Shown here one piece after another: positions 12,659-13,403 of a DNA stretch of 13,403 bases. The notes under the pieces were generated by a model, which was not told the DNA's origin, did not search any database, and saw nothing but the letters and a program-made list of their open reading frames with translations. Every line of letters starts with the position of its first letter. Within the stretch, counting starts at the first letter, position 1. Position numbers and translations under genes: made by a program. Origin of the DNA: Oscillospiraceae bacterium (GTDB lineage: Bacteria > Bacillota > Clostridia > Oscillospirales > Ruminococcaceae); NCBI GenBank assembly GCA_018055565.1, contig JAGPHI010000005.1:1-13403 (forward strand). Reading direction: 5' to 3'.

Positions 12659-13403
12659 ATGAATTTAACAGAAGTTTCGGTAATACGCGATTTATGCGAG
12701 CAGCACGGCTTTACGCTTTCAAAGGGCTTTGGGCAAAACTTTATCGTCAACGCAGGCGTGTGCCCCAAAATTGTGGCCGCCAGCGGCATCACGGCGGATT
12801 GGGGCGTTTTGGAAATTGGGCCGGGCATCGGCGTGCTAACAAAAGAGCTGTGCAAGGCAGCGCAAAAGGTGGTTGCAGTAGAGGTAGATAAGCGCCTGCC
12901 CGCTGTTTTGGCGCAAACGCTTGCGGAATTTGACAATATCCAAATTGTGCAGGAAGACGTGTTAAAATGCGACATTGCCGCGCTTTTGCAAAAGGAGTTT
13001 AGCGGCCTGCCCGTGGCCGTGTGCGCCAATTTGCCCTATTATATCACCAGCCCCATTTTAATGCGCCTTTTAGAGGAGCGTTTGCCCGTTGAAAGCATTA
13101 CCGTAATGGTGCAAAAAGAGGCCGCACAGCGCATTTGCGCGCGCCCTGGCACGCGTGAGGCAGGCGCTATCAGCTATGCGGTGCATTATTATGCAAAGCC
13201 GGAGGTGTTGTTTACGGTGCAGCCGGGCAGCTTTTATCCGCCGCCCAAAGTAACCAGCGCCGTAATTCGCCTTGTGCCGCATAAAACGCCCACAATAACG
13301 CCGCAAGATGAAGCCAAGATGTTCCGCGTGATTCGCGCGGCATTTGGGCAAAGGCGTAAAACAGCGGCAAATGCCATTTCTGCGGGGATGAGCATGGAAA
13401 AGG
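12659..13403 (+). CDS. rsmA: 16S rRNA dimethyladenosine transferase RsmA/KsgA (N-terminal part)
   Basis: RsmA uses S-adenosylmethionine to dimethylate two adjacent adenines near the 3' end of 16S rRNA, a late ribosome-assembly step; its loss gives kasugamycin resistance. The frame is open from ATG 12659 to the window edge (248 complete codons, about 85-90% of the family length), so the stop is outside. Motifs in order: GFGQNFI (23-29), the SAM loop LEIGPGIGVLT (51-61), EVDKRL (75-80), the acidic ED at 99-100, the catalytic NLPYYITSPIL (124-134), VQKEAAQRI (151-159), PGSFYPPPKVTSAV (189-202) and FGQRRKT (229-235). The ribosome site is weak (AAGAAAGATAGGG at 12639-12651, 7 nt from the ATG). It appears to be a new transcription unit after the terminator at 12590, but I see no clear promoter. 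Confidence 0.95.
   Translation, partial: MNLTEVSVIRDLCEQHGFTLSKGFGQNFIVNAGVCPKIVAASGITADWGVLEIGPGIGVLTKELCKAAQKVVAVEVDKRLPAVLAQTLAEFDNIQIVQEDVLKCDIAALLQKEFSGLPVAVCANLPYYITSPILMRLLEERLPVESITVMVQKEAAQRICARPGTREAGAISYAVHYYAKPEVLFTVQPGSFYPPPKVTSAVIRLVPHKTPTITPQDEAKMFRVIRAAFGQRRKTAANAISAGMSMEK

Overview
The window looks like a chromosomal segment of a Bacillota bacterium of class Clostridia with mid-range GC, possibly a gut lineage such as Oscillospirales or Christensenellales. The evidence is a clostridial-type GH36 alpha-galactosidase, a type III pantothenate kinase, a DUF4830-like protein, a PucR/CdaR-type regulator beside ftsEX, and Shine-Dalgarno sites of the AGAAAGGA/AGGAGG type. The lineage is inferred from protein resemblance only. 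I see no phage, transposon, CRISPR or RNA gene; this is an ordinary core-genome stretch.

Left part (1-2563, + strand): the C-terminal end of a GH36 alpha-galactosidase, two unrecognised genes (a 124-aa soluble protein and a 297-aa membrane protein with a possible C2CH metal site, 1 nt apart), and a vitamin-type ECF transporter S component. A strong bidirectional terminator (2618-2650) separates these from the convergent coaX (2706-3464, - strand).

Middle (3465-6650): the divergent region between coaX and a DUF4830-like gene holds a good minus-strand promoter, two 19-bp direct repeats 21 bp apart, and a short GTG-started ORF with the best Shine-Dalgarno of the window that overlaps the DUF4830 gene. 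Next comes rsuA (16S rRNA pseudouridine synthase). A PucR-type regulator follows, and its promoter lies inside a large imperfect inverted duplication (5400-5519).

Right part (6833-12590): a cell-wall hydrolase module. FtsE and FtsX (4-nt overlap) are followed by two tandem paralogous coiled-coil M23 peptidases, both with complete catalytic motifs, then a 33-aa single-span membrane peptide and an S41 C-terminal processing peptidase. By analogy with other bacteria, FtsEX would gate the M23 enzymes from across the membrane, and the S41 protease could process or remove them. The unusual points are the duplicated hydrolase, the small peptide and the adjacent regulator. A terminator at 12545-12590 closes the block, and rsmA/ksgA begins at 12659 and runs off the right edge.

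The best candidates for something undescribed are the 33-aa peptide in the FtsEX-hydrolase block, the two-hydrolase arrangement with patchy near-identity between the copies, and the two ordered repeat regions upstream of coaX/DUF4830 and of the PucR gene.
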